A DNA stretch of 64,000 nt from Microbacterium barkeri (GTDB taxonomy: Bacteria > Actinomycetota > Actinomycetes > Actinomycetales > Microbacteriaceae), in assembly GCF_027921765.1 (NCBI RefSeq), contig NZ_BSEJ01000001.1:496001-560000 (forward strand), in the 5' to 3' direction. Every line of letters starts with the position of its first letter. Position 1 is the stretch's first letter. Shown here in pieces: positions 1 to 11,165 of this stretch. The notes beneath the pieces were generated by a model. The model was given only the letters and a program-made list of their open reading frames with translations, ran no database searches and was not told where the DNA came from. A program made the translations under genes and the position numbers.

Positions 1-995
1 TCGGCCGCACCGCGGCCATCCTCGCGGGACTCCCGCAGACCGTGCCGGGCCTCGCGATCGAGCGGATGTGCGCGGGCGCGATGACGGCGGTCACCACGAT
101 GGGCGCGTCGATCGGCGTCGGCATGTACGACCTCGCCATCGCGGGCGGAGTCGAGCACATGGGCCGGCACCCCATCGGGTCGAACGCCGATCCGAATCCG
201 CGCTTCGTCGCCGAGAAGCTCGTCGATCCCGGCGCGCTCAACATGGGCGTCACCGCCGAGCGCATCCACGACCGGTTCCCGCACCTCACGAAGGAGCGCG
301 CCGACCGCTTCGGCATGCTGAGCCAGCAGAAGGTTCAGGCGGCCTACGACGCCGGGCGCATCCAGCCCGATCTCGTCCCGGTCGCGGTGGCGCGCCCTGA
401 CGGAGCGTGGGCGCTCGCCACCGAGGACGAGGGACGCCGCCCCGAGACGACGATGGAGGGCCTCGCCTCCCTCAAGACGCCGTTCCGGCCGCACGGGCGC
501 GTCACCGCAGGGACGTCGTCGCCGCTCACCGACGGCGCGACCGTGAGCCTGCTCGCCGGGTCGGCCGCGGTCAAGGAGCTCGGCCTCGCGCCCAAGATGC
601 GGATGGTCTCCTTCGCGTTCGCGGGCGTCCAGCCGGAGATCATGGGCATCGGCCCCATCCCCTCGACCGAGAAGGCCCTCGCGAAGGCGGGGCTCACGAT
701 CGACGACATCGGCCTGTTCGAGCTCAACGAGGCCTTCGCGATCCAGGTGCTCTCGTTCCTCGACCACTTCGGGATCGCCGACGACGACCCGCGGGTCAAC
801 CCCTGGGGCGGCGCCATCGCGGTCGGGCATCCCCTCGCGGCGTCCGGCGTGCGACTCATGATCCAGCTCGCTGCGCAGTTCGCCGAGCACCCCGAGGTGC
901 GCTACGGCCTCACCGCGATGTGCGTCGGGCTCGGTCAGGGCGGCAGCGTCGTGTGGGAGAACCCGCACTACACCGGCAAGAAGAAGCGGAAGTGA
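1..995 (+). CDS. fadA: acetyl-CoA C-acyltransferase (thiolase), 5'-truncated
   Basis: Thiolase that cleaves 3-ketoacyl-CoA with CoA in the last step of fatty-acid beta-oxidation. The window opens inside the gene. The frame is open from base 3, and the family's nucleophilic cysteine is in RMCAGAM (codon 69-71). That residue normally lies near position 90, so roughly 65 N-terminal residues are missing and the GTG at 42 is internal. The other family signatures are present: NEAFA (about 726-740), the catalytic histidine in GHPLAASG, and the second catalytic cysteine in MCVGLGQGG. The C terminus ends in a basic KKKRK tail, which is unusual. The fadB gene follows immediately and the pair looks co-transcribed, as expected for partners in one multienzyme step. 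Confidence 0.93.
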   Translation, partial: GRTAAILAGLPQTVPGLAIERMCAGAMTAVTTMGASIGVGMYDLAIAGGVEHMGRHPIGSNADPNPRFVAEKLVDPGALNMGVTAERIHDRFPHLTKERADRFGMLSQQKVQAAYDAGRIQPDLVPVAVARPDGAWALATEDEGRRPETTMEGLASLKTPFRPHGRVTAGTSSPLTDGATVSLLAGSAAVKELGLAPKMRMVSFAFAGVQPEIMGIGPIPSTEKALAKAGLTIDDIGLFELNEAFAIQVLSFLDHFGIADDDPRVNPWGGAIAVGHPLAASGVRLMIQLAAQFAEHPEVRYGLTAMCVGLGQGGSVVWENPHYTGKKKRK

Positions 996-1000
996 GCACG

Positions 1001-3139
1001 ATGACCGACTACTCCTCCATCGACTTCTCCGGGCTCGAGGCGCTCACGGCCGACGAGGTCGTCACGCACTCCCTCGTCAGCGACATCCGCACGCGCGGGG
1101 GTCGCACGATCGCGCTCATCACGCTCCACAACGGGCGCGACCACAAGCGGCCGAACACGATCGGCCCGCGCACGCTCGCGGAGCTCGACGGCGTGCTCGA
1201 GACGCTGCGGGCGCGCGCCGCGGCCGGCGAGATCGATGCGGTGGCGATCACGGGCAAGCCCTACATCTTCGCCGCAGGGGCCGACCTGTCGCAGATCAGC
1301 GCTCTGCGCGAGCGGAAGGACGCGCTGCTCATCGCGCAGCAAGGCCACCACGTCCTCGGCAAGCTGTCTGACCTCGGCGTGCCGTCGTTCGCGTTCGTGA
1401 ACGGGCTGGCGCTCGGCGGCGGGACGGAGATCGCCCTCAACTCCACCTACCGGACCGTCGACTCGTCGGCAGCCGCGATCGCGCTGCCCGAGGTGTTCCT
1501 CGGGCTCGTCCCCGGCTGGGGCGGCGCCTATCTCCTCCCGAACCTCATCGGGATCGAGAACGCGCTCGAGGTGGTCATCTCGAACCCGCTCAAGCAGAAC
1601 CGCACGCTCAAGCCGCAGCAGGCGTTCGAGCTCGGCATCTTCGACGCGATCTTCCCGCCCGCGAACTACCTCGAGGACTCTCTCGCCTGGGCCGACGGCG
1701 TGCTCGCCGGGACGATCAAGGTCGAGCGCAGGAACGCTCCGGGAAAGATCGAGCGCCTGACGAAGTGGCCCGTCGCGATCAAGGTCGCGCGCGGGATGCT
1801 CGAGAGCCGCATCGGCACGGTCCCCCGCGCGCCCTACCGCGCGCTCGATCTGCTCGACAAGGCGCGCTCCGGCACCCGCGCCGAGGGGTTCGCGCGCGAG
1901 GACGAGGCGCTCGCCGACCTCATCGCGGGCGATCAGTTCGCCGCGTCGATGTACGCGTTCGACCTCGTGCAGAAGCGCGCGAAGCGGCCCGTGGGCGCCC
2001 CCGACCGCTCGCTCGCCCGCAAGGTCACGAAGGTCGGCGTCATCGGCGCGGGCCTCATGGCGAGCCAGTTCGCACTCCTGTTCCTGCGTCGGCTCGAGGT
2101 GCCCGTGCTCATCACCGACGTCGATCAGGCGCGTGTCGACAAGGGTCTCGCGTACATCCACGAGGAGATCGCGAAGCTCGAGCAGAAGGGGAGGCTGGAC
2201 GGCGACGCCGCGAATCGCCTCCGCGCGCTCGTGCACGGCACGATCGACAAGGCCGAGTACGCGGACTGCGACTTCGTCATCGAGGCCGTGTTCGAGGAGA
2301 CGAAGGTCAAGCAGGACGTCTTCGCCGAGATCGAGCGGATCGTCTCTCCCGAGGCGATCCTCGCGACGAACACGTCGTCGCTCTCGGTCGAGGAGATCGG
2401 CTCGGTGCTCGCGCACCCCGAGCGCCTCGTCGGCTTCCACTTCTTCAACCCGGTCGCGGTCATGCCGCTCATCGAGGTCGTCCGCACGCCGCAGGCGAGC
2501 GAGGAGGCGCTCGCGACGGCATACGCGGTCGCGAAGGACCTCCGCAAGAACGCGATCGGCTCGGCCGACGCTCCGGGCTTCATCGTCAACCGCCTGCTCG
2601 CGAAGGTCATGGGCGAGGCTGCACGCGCGATCGACGAGGGCACGCCGCTGATGACGGTCGAGCGCGCCTTCGCGCCCCTCGGCCTTCCGATGACGCCGTT
2701 CCAGCTCATCGACCTCGTCGGCTGGAAGGTCGCAGCCCACGTGCAGGACACGATGGTGTCGCACTTCCCCGACCGCTTCCACGCCTCGGCGAACCTGCAC
2801 GCTCTCGCCGACCTGCCCCAGGCGGTCGAGAAGGACAGGTCCGGTCGGGTCACCGGCTGGACGAAGGACGCGCAGAAGGCGCTCTCGGTCGGCTCCTCCC
2901 CTGTCTCCGAGCAGGAGATCCTCCGTCGTGTCGAGGACGAGCTCGCGCGCGAGATCCGGATCATGCTCGACGAGGGCGTCGTCCCCGAGGTCGAGGACAT
3001 CGACCTCGCGCTCATCCTGGGCGCCGGATGGCCGTTCATCGACGGCGGCGCCTCGGTCTACCTCGACCGCGTCGGCGCATCCGAGCGCGTGTTCGGCGGC
3101 ACGTTCCACGATCCCGTGATCCGCGGCGTCGACGCCTGA
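1001..3139 (+). CDS. fadB: 3-hydroxyacyl-CoA dehydrogenase / enoyl-CoA hydratase fusion
   Basis: Bifunctional beta-oxidation enzyme of 712 residues. The N-terminal crotonase domain (about 1-320) hydrates enoyl-CoA; it shows the LGGGTEIAL oxyanion/glutamate motif and LPEVFLGLVPGWGG. The C-terminal half is an NAD-dependent hydroxyacyl-CoA dehydrogenase. Its Rossmann motif GAGLMASQFA lies near residue 345, the catalytic histidine is in GFHFFNP near 478, and DAPGFIVNR follows. The ATG at 1001 was chosen because GGAAG at 988-992 sits 8 bases before it. A GTG at 992 would overlap the fadA stop by four bases and add three residues, so it remains possible. The frame stays open far upstream, but that part is a shadow of fadA. 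A bidirectional hairpin follows the stop. Confidence 0.93.
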   Translation: MTDYSSIDFSGLEALTADEVVTHSLVSDIRTRGGRTIALITLHNGRDHKRPNTIGPRTLAELDGVLETLRARAAAGEIDAVAITGKPYIFAAGADLSQISALRERKDALLIAQQGHHVLGKLSDLGVPSFAFVNGLALGGGTEIALNSTYRTVDSSAAAIALPEVFLGLVPGWGGAYLLPNLIGIENALEVVISNPLKQNRTLKPQQAFELGIFDAIFPPANYLEDSLAWADGVLAGTIKVERRNAPGKIERLTKWPVAIKVARGMLESRIGTVPRAPYRALDLLDKARSGTRAEGFAREDEALADLIAGDQFAASMYAFDLVQKRAKRPVGAPDRSLARKVTKVGVIGAGLMASQFALLFLRRLEVPVLITDVDQARVDKGLAYIHEEIAKLEQKGRLDGDAANRLRALVHGTIDKAEYADCDFVIEAVFEETKVKQDVFAEIERIVSPEAILATNTSSLSVEEIGSVLAHPERLVGFHFFNPVAVMPLIEVVRTPQASEEALATAYAVAKDLRKNAIGSADAPGFIVNRLLAKVMGEAARAIDEGTPLMTVERAFAPLGLPMTPFQLIDLVGWKVAAHVQDTMVSHFPDRFHASANLHALADLPQAVEKDRSGRVTGWTKDAQKALSVGSSPVSEQEILRRVEDELAREIRIMLDEGVVPEVEDIDLALILGAGWPFIDGGASVYLDRVGASERVFGGTFHDPVIRGVDA

Positions 3140-3156
3140 GACGGCCAGCGAGGCGA

Positions 3157-3195
3157 CGACAGCGGGGCGCACCGACACGGTGCGCCCCGCTGTCG
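3157..3195. terminator. bidirectional hairpin between fadB and dxs
   Basis: A perfect 17-bp inverted repeat (3157-3173 and 3179-3195) with a 5-base GACAC loop lies between the convergent ends of fadB and dxs. There is no T tract on either side. Position and symmetry suggest it ends both transcripts. Confidence 0.75.
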
Positions 3196-3199
3196 CGTC

Positions 3200-5161
3200 T
3201 CAGGAGCTGTTCGCGATGCGGCCGATCTGTCCGGTCACGGTCGGGACGCCGCGGCCGTCCTTCTCTGGCCGCGCGACCGGCACGCGGGTGCCGAGCACCT
3301 GCGCGACGACGTCCTGGGCGATCTTCGCGGGTGTGAGGCCCGCATCCGCGAGCACCTGATCGCGCGAGGCGTGGTCGATGAAGGCGTCAGGAAGGCCCAG
3401 CTCGTCCACCGCGGTGTCGACGCCCGCCTCGCGCAGCACCTGGCGCACGCGCGTCCCGATGCCGCCGACGCGGATGCCGTCCTCGAGGGTGATGACCAGT
3501 CGGTGTCGCGAGGCGAGCTCGACGATCGACGCGGGAACCGGGACGACCCACCGCGGGTCGACGACGGTGGCGCCGATGCCCTGTGCCCTGAGCCGCCGTG
3601 CGACGTCGAGCGCGGTCTCGGCGAAGGTGCCGATCGCGACGATGAGGACGTCCTCCTCGCCACCGCGCGCGAGCACGTCGACGCCGTCGGCGAGGCGCTC
3701 GAGCGCGGGGATCTCCTCGCCCACCGCCCCCTTCGGGAAGCGGACCACGGTGGGCGCGTCATCGACCGCGACGGCCTCGCGCAGCTCCTCGCGCAGCCGC
3801 TCCCCATCGCGGGGCGCGGCGAGGCGGATGTGCGGGACGATGTGCAGGAGCGCGAGGTCCCACATGCCGTGGTGGCTCGGCCCGTCGGGGCCGGTGACGC
3901 CTGCGCGGTCGAGGACGAACGTCACCCCGGCGCGGTGCAGGGCGACGTCCATGAGGACCTGGTCGAACGCGCGGTTCACGAAGGTCGAGTACAGGGCCAC
4001 GACGGGGTGCAGGCCGCCGTAGGCGAGCCCCGCGGCTGACGCGACCGCGTGCTGCTCGGCGATCCCGACGTCGTACACGCGATCGGGGAACCGCTCGGCG
4101 AACGGAGCGAGTCCCGTCGGCCGCAGCATCGCGGCCGTGATCGCGATCACCTCGGGGCGCTCCTCACCCACCTGCACGAGCTCCTCGGCGAACACCTCGG
4201 TCCAGCCGCGGCCAGCGGACGCGCCGATCGGATCGCCCGTCGCGGGGTCGATGCGCCCGACGGCATGGAACTGGTCGGCCTGGTCGTCGAGGGCGGGCTG
4301 GTACCCGCGCCCCTTCTCCGTGATCGCGTGCACGATCACGGGCGCGCCGAACGCCTTCGCGAGCTCGAGCGTCTCGATGAGCGCAGGCAGGTCGTGGCCG
4401 TCGACCGGGCCGAGGTACTTGATGTCGAGCTGCGAGTACAGCTGGCTGTTGTTCGTGAGACGCGACAGGAAGCCGTGGGTCCCCCCGCGCACGCCGCGAT
4501 ACAGTGCGCGGCCGGCCGCGCCGAACTTGCCCGCGAGCCGACCGGACTTCTCGCCGAGGTCGCGGTACACCTCGCCCGTGCGCACGCGGTTCAGGTAGCG
4601 GGCCATGCCGCCGATGGTCGGCGCATACGACCGGCCGTTGTCGTTCACGACGATGACGAGGTTGCGCTCGTTGTCGTCGGTGATGTTGTTGAGCGCCTCC
4701 CAGGTCATGCCGCCCGTGAGCGCGCCGTCGCCGACGACGGCCACGACATGCCGATCGCTGCGGCCCGTGCGCTGGAACGCGCGGGAGATGCCGTCCGCCC
4801 AGCTCAGCGAGCTCGACGCATGGGAGGACTCGACGACGTCGTGCTCGCTCTCCGAGCGCTGCGGGTAGCCCGCGAGGCCGCCTCGGGAGCGGAGACCGGA
4901 GAAGTCCTGCCGACCGGTCAGGAGCTTGTGCACGTAGGACTGGTGCCCTGTGTCCCAGATGATCGGGTCGCTCGGGGAGTCGAAGACGCGATGCAGCGCG
5001 ATCGTCAGCTCCACGACGCCGAGGTTCGGTCCGAGGTGGCCGCCGGTGCGCGCGACGTTCTCGATGAGGAAGGCGCGCACCTCCTCCGCGAGCGTCGCGA
5101 GCTCATCGTGCGAGAGCGCGTCGAGGTCGCGGGGCCCCCGGATGCGGTCGAGCAGAGTCAT
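3200..5161 (-). CDS. dxs: 1-deoxy-D-xylulose-5-phosphate synthase
   Basis: Thiamine-diphosphate enzyme that condenses pyruvate with glyceraldehyde 3-phosphate, the first committed step of the MEP isoprenoid pathway (also feeding thiamine and pyridoxal synthesis). At 653 residues it has normal family length. The TPP-binding motif runs from GDGALTGG (near residue 142) to the paired asparagines of EALNN. The pyrimidine-domain region includes [15 protein letters not shown]. Upstream of the ATG at 5161 the minus strand reads TAGGCT (5168-5173), then CGGAGC, then ATG. A transcript would start at or next to the start codon, so translation is probably leaderless. It is transcribed toward fadB and shares the hairpin there. 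Confidence 0.96.
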   Translation of the reverse strand: MTLLDRIRGPRDLDALSHDELATLAEEVRAFLIENVARTGGHLGPNLGVVELTIALHRVFDSPSDPIIWDTGHQSYVHKLLTGRQDFSGLRSRGGLAGYPQRSESEHDVVESSHASSSLSWADGISRAFQRTGRSDRHVVAVVGDGALTGGMTWEALNNITDDNERNLVIVVNDNGRSYAPTIGGMARYLNRVRTGEVYRDLGEKSGRLAGKFGAAGRALYRGVRGGTHGFLSRLTNNSQLYSQLDIKYLGPVDGHDLPALIETLELAKAFGAPVIVHAITEKGRGYQPALDDQADQFHAVGRIDPATGDPIGASAGRGWTEVFAEELVQVGEERPEVIAITAAMLRPTGLAPFAERFPDRVYDVGIAEQHAVASAAGLAYGGLHPVVALYSTFVNRAFDQVLMDVALHRAGVTFVLDRAGVTGPDGPSHHGMWDLALLHIVPHIRLAAPRDGERLREELREAVAVDDAPTVVRFPKGAVGEEIPALERLADGVDVLARGGEEDVLIVAIGTFAETALDVARRLRAQGIGATVVDPRWVVPVPASIVELASRHRLVITLEDGIRVGGIGTRVRQVLREAGVDTAVDELGLPDAFIDHASRDQVLADAGLTPAKIAQDVVAQVLGTRVPVARPEKDGRGVPTVTGQIGRIANSS

Positions 5162-5199
5162 GCTCCGAGCCTACGCCGGGCACCTGGGAGACGGCGCGC

Positions 5200-5235
5200 G
5201 ACGGGCCCGGCGACGACGACGGGCCCGGCGACGAC
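5200..5235. repeat. two tandem copies of an 18-bp unit
   Basis: Two identical 18-base units (5200-5217 and 5218-5235, beginning GACGGGCCCGG) lie in the dxs-acnA gap. A third, partial copy forms the start of the acnA hairpin. This looks like slippage duplication of hairpin sequence; no function is evident. Confidence 0.6.
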
Positions 5236-5267
5236 GACGGCCCCGGGATCGCCTCCCGGGGCCGTCG
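5235..5267 (-). terminator. acnA terminator hairpin
   Basis: A 14-bp perfect stem (5235-5248 and 5254-5267) with a 5-base loop lies about 20 bases past the acnA stop. It is GC-rich and lacks a clear T tract. Confidence 0.7.
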
Positions 5268-5286
5268 ATGCGCGCGACGCGATGCG

Positions 5287-8169
<2,883 letters not shown>

Positions 8170-8290
8170 GGGCTGTCTCCTCCTGGTCGACCGCGCACTT
8201 ACGCCCCCATCATGCTCGCCGCTGAGCGCGTCGGCTAGGAAGGCGGACCTTACCGGCCGCGGCCGGGCGACAGGTTCCCCGAAGTGCGCA

Positions 8291-8314
8291 ATTTATCTCG
8301 ATGTCAAGATAAAT
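8291..8314. promoter_or_regulatory. 24-bp palindromic operator-like site upstream of acnA
   Basis: The arms ATTTATCT and AGATAAAT (8291-8298 and 8307-8314) are perfect inverted repeats around an 8-base centre. The site is conspicuously AT-rich in a GC-rich background. It lies about 120 bases before the acnA start, in the only intergenic space available for its promoter. The shape suits a dimeric regulator such as a MarR-type protein, but the protein is unknown. Confidence 0.6.
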
Positions 8315-8352
8315 CTACCACGCGCCCGCGGCCGGTCCCCGTCGCGCCGCGC

Positions 8353-9078
8353 TCAGCCTTCGCGTCGGCCGTACAGCGCGCGCACGGCGAGCCAGGTGAC
8401 GGCGACCATGGGCGCGAACAGCGGCAGCCCCATGACGATCTTGAGGGTGCCGAGGGCCGTGACGTCGCCCGCGAAGTAGAGCGGCAGCTGCGCGGCGAGC
8501 CGCGCGAAGAAGAGCGCGGCCCATGCGATGCCCAGCCAGAAGAACACCCGCCGCTTGCGCCGGTCGGCGCGCCACGCCGTCCCCTCGCCCATCAGGAAGC
8601 CGGCCGCGAGGCCGATGAGCGACCAGCCGACGAGCGCCGAGACGAGCAGCGCCGTGCCGTAGAGGCCGTTCGTCAGGAACCCCGGGACGAAGTTGTCCTC
8701 GCCGCGCCCCGTCCACAGCGCGAGCGCCGCCGCGGCGGCGGCCGCGACGAGGCCTCCGAGCGCGGCGGACGGGGGCGACTTCTGGACGAGACGCACGACC
8801 GTGAACACCGCCGCGACGCCGACCGAGACCCCGAGCGCGAGAGCGAGGGCGTCGGGCCGCAGCGTGAAGAGGACGACGAAGGCGAGGCTCGGCAGCACCG
8901 ACTCGAGCACGCCGCGCCAGCCGCCCATCGCCTTCCAGACGACGTGGCCGGTGCTCCGCTCCTCAGCGGGGTCCAGCCCCATGCGGCGCGCGGCGTCGCC
9001 GAGTGCCGCTCCGAGTGCGTCGGACGCGCGCGGCGGCTCGAGGGGCGTCTCGTCCCCCCGGTCGTCCTGTCCGGTCAC
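8353..9078 (-). CDS. DUF3159 family membrane protein
   Basis: A protein of 241 residues with a soluble N-terminal stretch of about 45 residues (ending near the tryptophans of GHVVWKAMGGWRG). Several hydrophobic segments follow (for example PSLAFVVLFTL and the Ala-rich LGGLVAAAAAAALAL). The composition and arrangement match the DUF3159 actinobacterial membrane family; the function is unknown. The GTG start overlaps the stop of the DUF3710 gene by four bases (GTGA), so it is the third gene of a translationally coupled operon with dut and DUF3710. That order is conserved in actinobacteria. Confidence 0.85.
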   Translation of the reverse strand: MTGQDDRGDETPLEPPRASDALGAALGDAARRMGLDPAEERSTGHVVWKAMGGWRGVLESVLPSLAFVVLFTLRPDALALALGVSVGVAAVFTVVRLVQKSPPSAALGGLVAAAAAAALALWTGRGEDNFVPGFLTNGLYGTALLVSALVGWSLIGLAAGFLMGEGTAWRADRRKRRVFFWLGIAWAALFFARLAAQLPLYFAGDVTALGTLKIVMGLPLFAPMVAVTWLAVRALYGRREG

Positions 9079-9698
9079 GCCGCGCCCGGCGTCTGCGGCA
9101 TCTTGAGCGGGATGAGGTCGCGCGGCGGCATGGGAGCGCCGCCGCGCACGACGACGATCGAGCGGAAGAGGTCCTCGATCCGCTCCGCAGCCTCGGGGTC
9201 GCTCGTCGCGCGCCCGCCCACGACGCCGCGCAGGAACCAGCGCGGGCCGTCCACTCCGATGAAGCGGGCGAGGCGCTTCTCCGCGCTGCCGCCGCCCGCG
9301 ACGACCGGCACCTCGGCGAGGAGCTCGGGGCCGAGGGGTCCCTCGCGCTCCTCGACCCGCCCGCCCTGCTGACGCACCTGGTCGCGGATCTGGTCTCGCG
9401 TCTCATCCCACAGTCCGCTGGACCGCGGCGCCGCGAACGGCTGGACCTGGAGCGTGGACTCGGCGTAGTCGAGCCCGACCGCGACGATGCGCTTGGACTG
9501 CTCCTCGACCTCGAGCCGGAGGTTGAGGCCCTCGCGCGGCAGGATCTTGATGCCGCCGAGATCGATGTACGGGCGGACCGGGTTGGCCTCGCTCTCGTCG
9601 AACGGCCCCTCCTCGGCGCGGTTGCGGGTCGTCGCGGGCGCGGCCTCGCCCTCGGGGACGGCGATCTCGTCGTTCTGCGGCGCGCTCTCGTCGCTCAT
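9075..9698 (-). CDS. DUF3710 domain protein
   Basis: A soluble protein of 207 residues. The first 40 residues are acidic and probably disordered. The conserved domain begins around YIDLGGIKILP and carries the Q-rich FAAPRSSGLWDETRDQIR segment and the GGRATSDPEAAERIEDLFRS end typical of DUF3710. No catalytic motif is recognisable and the biochemical role is unknown. Its ATG overlaps the dut stop (ATGA) and its own stop overlaps the DUF3159 start, so the three genes are probably made in a fixed ratio. Confidence 0.88.
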   Translation of the reverse strand: MSDESAPQNDEIAVPEGEAAPATTRNRAEEGPFDESEANPVRPYIDLGGIKILPREGLNLRLEVEEQSKRIVAVGLDYAESTLQVQPFAAPRSSGLWDETRDQIRDQVRQQGGRVEEREGPLGPELLAEVPVVAGGGSAEKRLARFIGVDGPRWFLRGVVGGRATSDPEAAERIEDLFRSIVVVRGGAPMPPRDLIPLKMPQTPGAA

Positions 9699-10144
9699 GC
9701 CACTCCTCGTGTCTCGTAGCCGGTCGAGCCGAATCCGCCGACCCCGCGCACGGATTCGGGCAGCTCGTCGACCGGGATGAATCGGGCGCGCGGGACGGGC
9801 ATCAGGATGAGCTGAGCGATGCGGTCCCCCGCGGTGATCTGGTACGCCTCTCGGGCGTCGGTGTTCAGGAGGGCGACCTTGATCTCGCCCCGGTAGCCCG
9901 CATCGATCGTGCCCGGCGCGTTCACGATCGTGATGCCGTGCTTGGCCGCGAGCCCGCTGCGCGGGACGACGAACGCGGCGTAGCCCTCGGGCAGCGCGAT
10001 GCGCACGCCGGTGCCGACGAGCGCACGCTCTCCCGGCTCGAGGAGCACCGACTCGCTCGCGACGAGGTCCGCCCCGGCGTCGCCGGGGTGCGCGTACGCG
10101 GGAGCCTCTGATGCGACAATGGGGACGTCAACGATATCGGTCAC
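9695..10144 (-). CDS. dut: deoxyuridine 5'-triphosphate nucleotidohydrolase
   Basis: Trimeric dUTPase that hydrolyses dUTP to dUMP and diphosphate, keeping uracil out of DNA and supplying the thymidylate precursor. At 149 residues it is standard length. All five family motifs are visible: HPGDAGADL, the RSGLAAKHG segment, GTIDAGYRGEI, GDRIAQLIL and the C-terminal GGFGSTGY loop that closes over the nucleotide. The GTG start at 10144 lies six bases after a minus-strand TACCCT hexamer, so the message is probably leaderless. It leads the dut-DUF3710-DUF3159 operon and is divergent from the DUF3093 gene, with only 12 bases between their start codons. Confidence 0.97.
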   Translation of the reverse strand: MTDIVDVPIVASEAPAYAHPGDAGADLVASESVLLEPGERALVGTGVRIALPEGYAAFVVPRSGLAAKHGITIVNAPGTIDAGYRGEIKVALLNTDAREAYQITAGDRIAQLILMPVPRARFIPVDELPESVRGVGGFGSTGYETRGVA

Positions 10145-10156
10145 GCAACGAGGGTA
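10145..10156 (-). promoter_or_regulatory. dut -10 element, abutting the divergent DUF3093 start
   Basis: Minus-strand TACCCT (10151-10156) followed by six bases and the dut GTG. The hexamer touches the ATG of the divergent gene at 10157, so each gene's upstream promoter contacts must lie inside the other's coding sequence. Confidence 0.55.
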
Positions 10157-10666
10157 ATGCAGAACACAGTGTCGTCCCCGAACAGCGCGTCGGCCGCGGG
10201 CGCCGCCGCCGTCTACCGCGAGCGGCTCTCCCCGTCGCTCTGGCTGCTCGCGTCGGCCGCGATCGCCGCGCCCATGGTGTCGCTCGTCTTCGTGCGCCTC
10301 GATCCGTCGATCGCCCTCGCGCTGGGGGCGATCGTGGCCGTCGGCGTCATCGCCCTGCTCATCGCATCGTCGCCCGTCGTGGAGGTGCGCGACGGCATGC
10401 TGCGCGCAGGGCGGGCGCGCATCGAGGTGGAGCTCCTCGGCGAGCCGGCGGCGCTCACGGGCGACGAGGCGAAGGCGGCGCGGGGAGCCGGGCTCGACCC
10501 GCGCGGGTGGTATCTCGTGCGAGGCGGGATCGACCCGGTCGTCGTGGTCCCGGTCATCGACCCGGACGATCCCGTCTCGTCGTGGACGATCTCCACGCGC
10601 ACCCCCGACCGCCTCGCGGCGGCCGTGGTGCGCGCGCAGATCACGCAGCGCAGTCGCGGCAGATAG
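10157..10666 (+). CDS. DUF3093 family membrane protein
   Basis: A protein of 169 residues with two hydrophobic helices (about residues 27-70) followed by a soluble domain containing WYLVRGGIDPVVVVPV and ending SRGR. This is the architecture of DUF3093, a small actinobacterial membrane family normally found next to dut and DUF4193. The function is unknown. It is divergent from dut. Its last 26 bases overlap the end of the convergent DUF4193 gene on the other strand. A GTG at 10169 is an alternative start. Confidence 0.87.
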   Translation: MQNTVSSPNSASAAGAAAVYRERLSPSLWLLASAAIAAPMVSLVFVRLDPSIALALGAIVAVGVIALLIASSPVVEVRDGMLRAGRARIEVELLGEPAALTGDEAKAARGAGLDPRGWYLVRGGIDPVVVVPVIDPDDPVSSWTISTRTPDRLAAAVVRAQITQRSRGR

Positions 10667-10934
10667 GCCCGTCGGCGCCGTCGTGGTCGAGCTGCGAGCG
10701 GTGCTTCACGAGGAAGCAGCTCATGCAGGTGAACTCATCCTCCTGCGGCGGGAGCACGACGACATCGAGCTCGACATTGGACAGGTCGGCGCCCGGCAGG
10801 TCGAAGCTCGACGGGTTGTCCGCGTCCTCCGAGTCGATGGATCCCGCGTTATCGGGGCGGCGCGCCTTGAGCGCCTCGATCGACTCGTTGTTGTCGTCTT
10901 CGCTCTTGCGTGGGGCGTCGTAGTCGGTTGCCAT
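10641..10934 (-). CDS. DUF4193 zinc-ribbon-like protein
   Basis: A small acidic protein of 97 residues ending in two CxxC pairs, CMSC and CRDC, separated by about 20 residues; these probably bind zinc. The N-terminal half (MATDYDAPRKSEDDNNES) is charged and probably disordered. The pattern matches DUF4193, a near-universal actinobacterial family of unknown role. It is convergent with DUF3093, with a short 3' overlap. Confidence 0.9.
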   Translation of the reverse strand: MATDYDAPRKSEDDNNESIEALKARRPDNAGSIDSEDADNPSSFDLPGADLSNVELDVVVLPPQEDEFTCMSCFLVKHRSQLDHDGADGPICRDCAA

Positions 10935-11165
10935 CGGAGGGCGTCACTTCTTTCGTCATCGGGTGTTGCACATCCCCGCCATCGGGCGGGGCGGCGATAG
11001 TTTGCACGACGCCCGCGGCTTTCGCAAATGCTCAGCGCGTCGCCGTCGGGCGTCCGTCCGTGCTCGCGATGAAACTCGCGGCGCGCCCGCGGTATTCCCG
11101 CCTGCGAGCCACCGCGCGTGAAACCATGTCGGGACACCGATTGTCATCGTGTGAGGAGCAAGAGC

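Noticed and set aside
42..995. GTG at 42 as the thiolase start
   Set aside because: The open frame continues to the window edge and the catalytic cysteine would fall at residue 10 instead of near 90.
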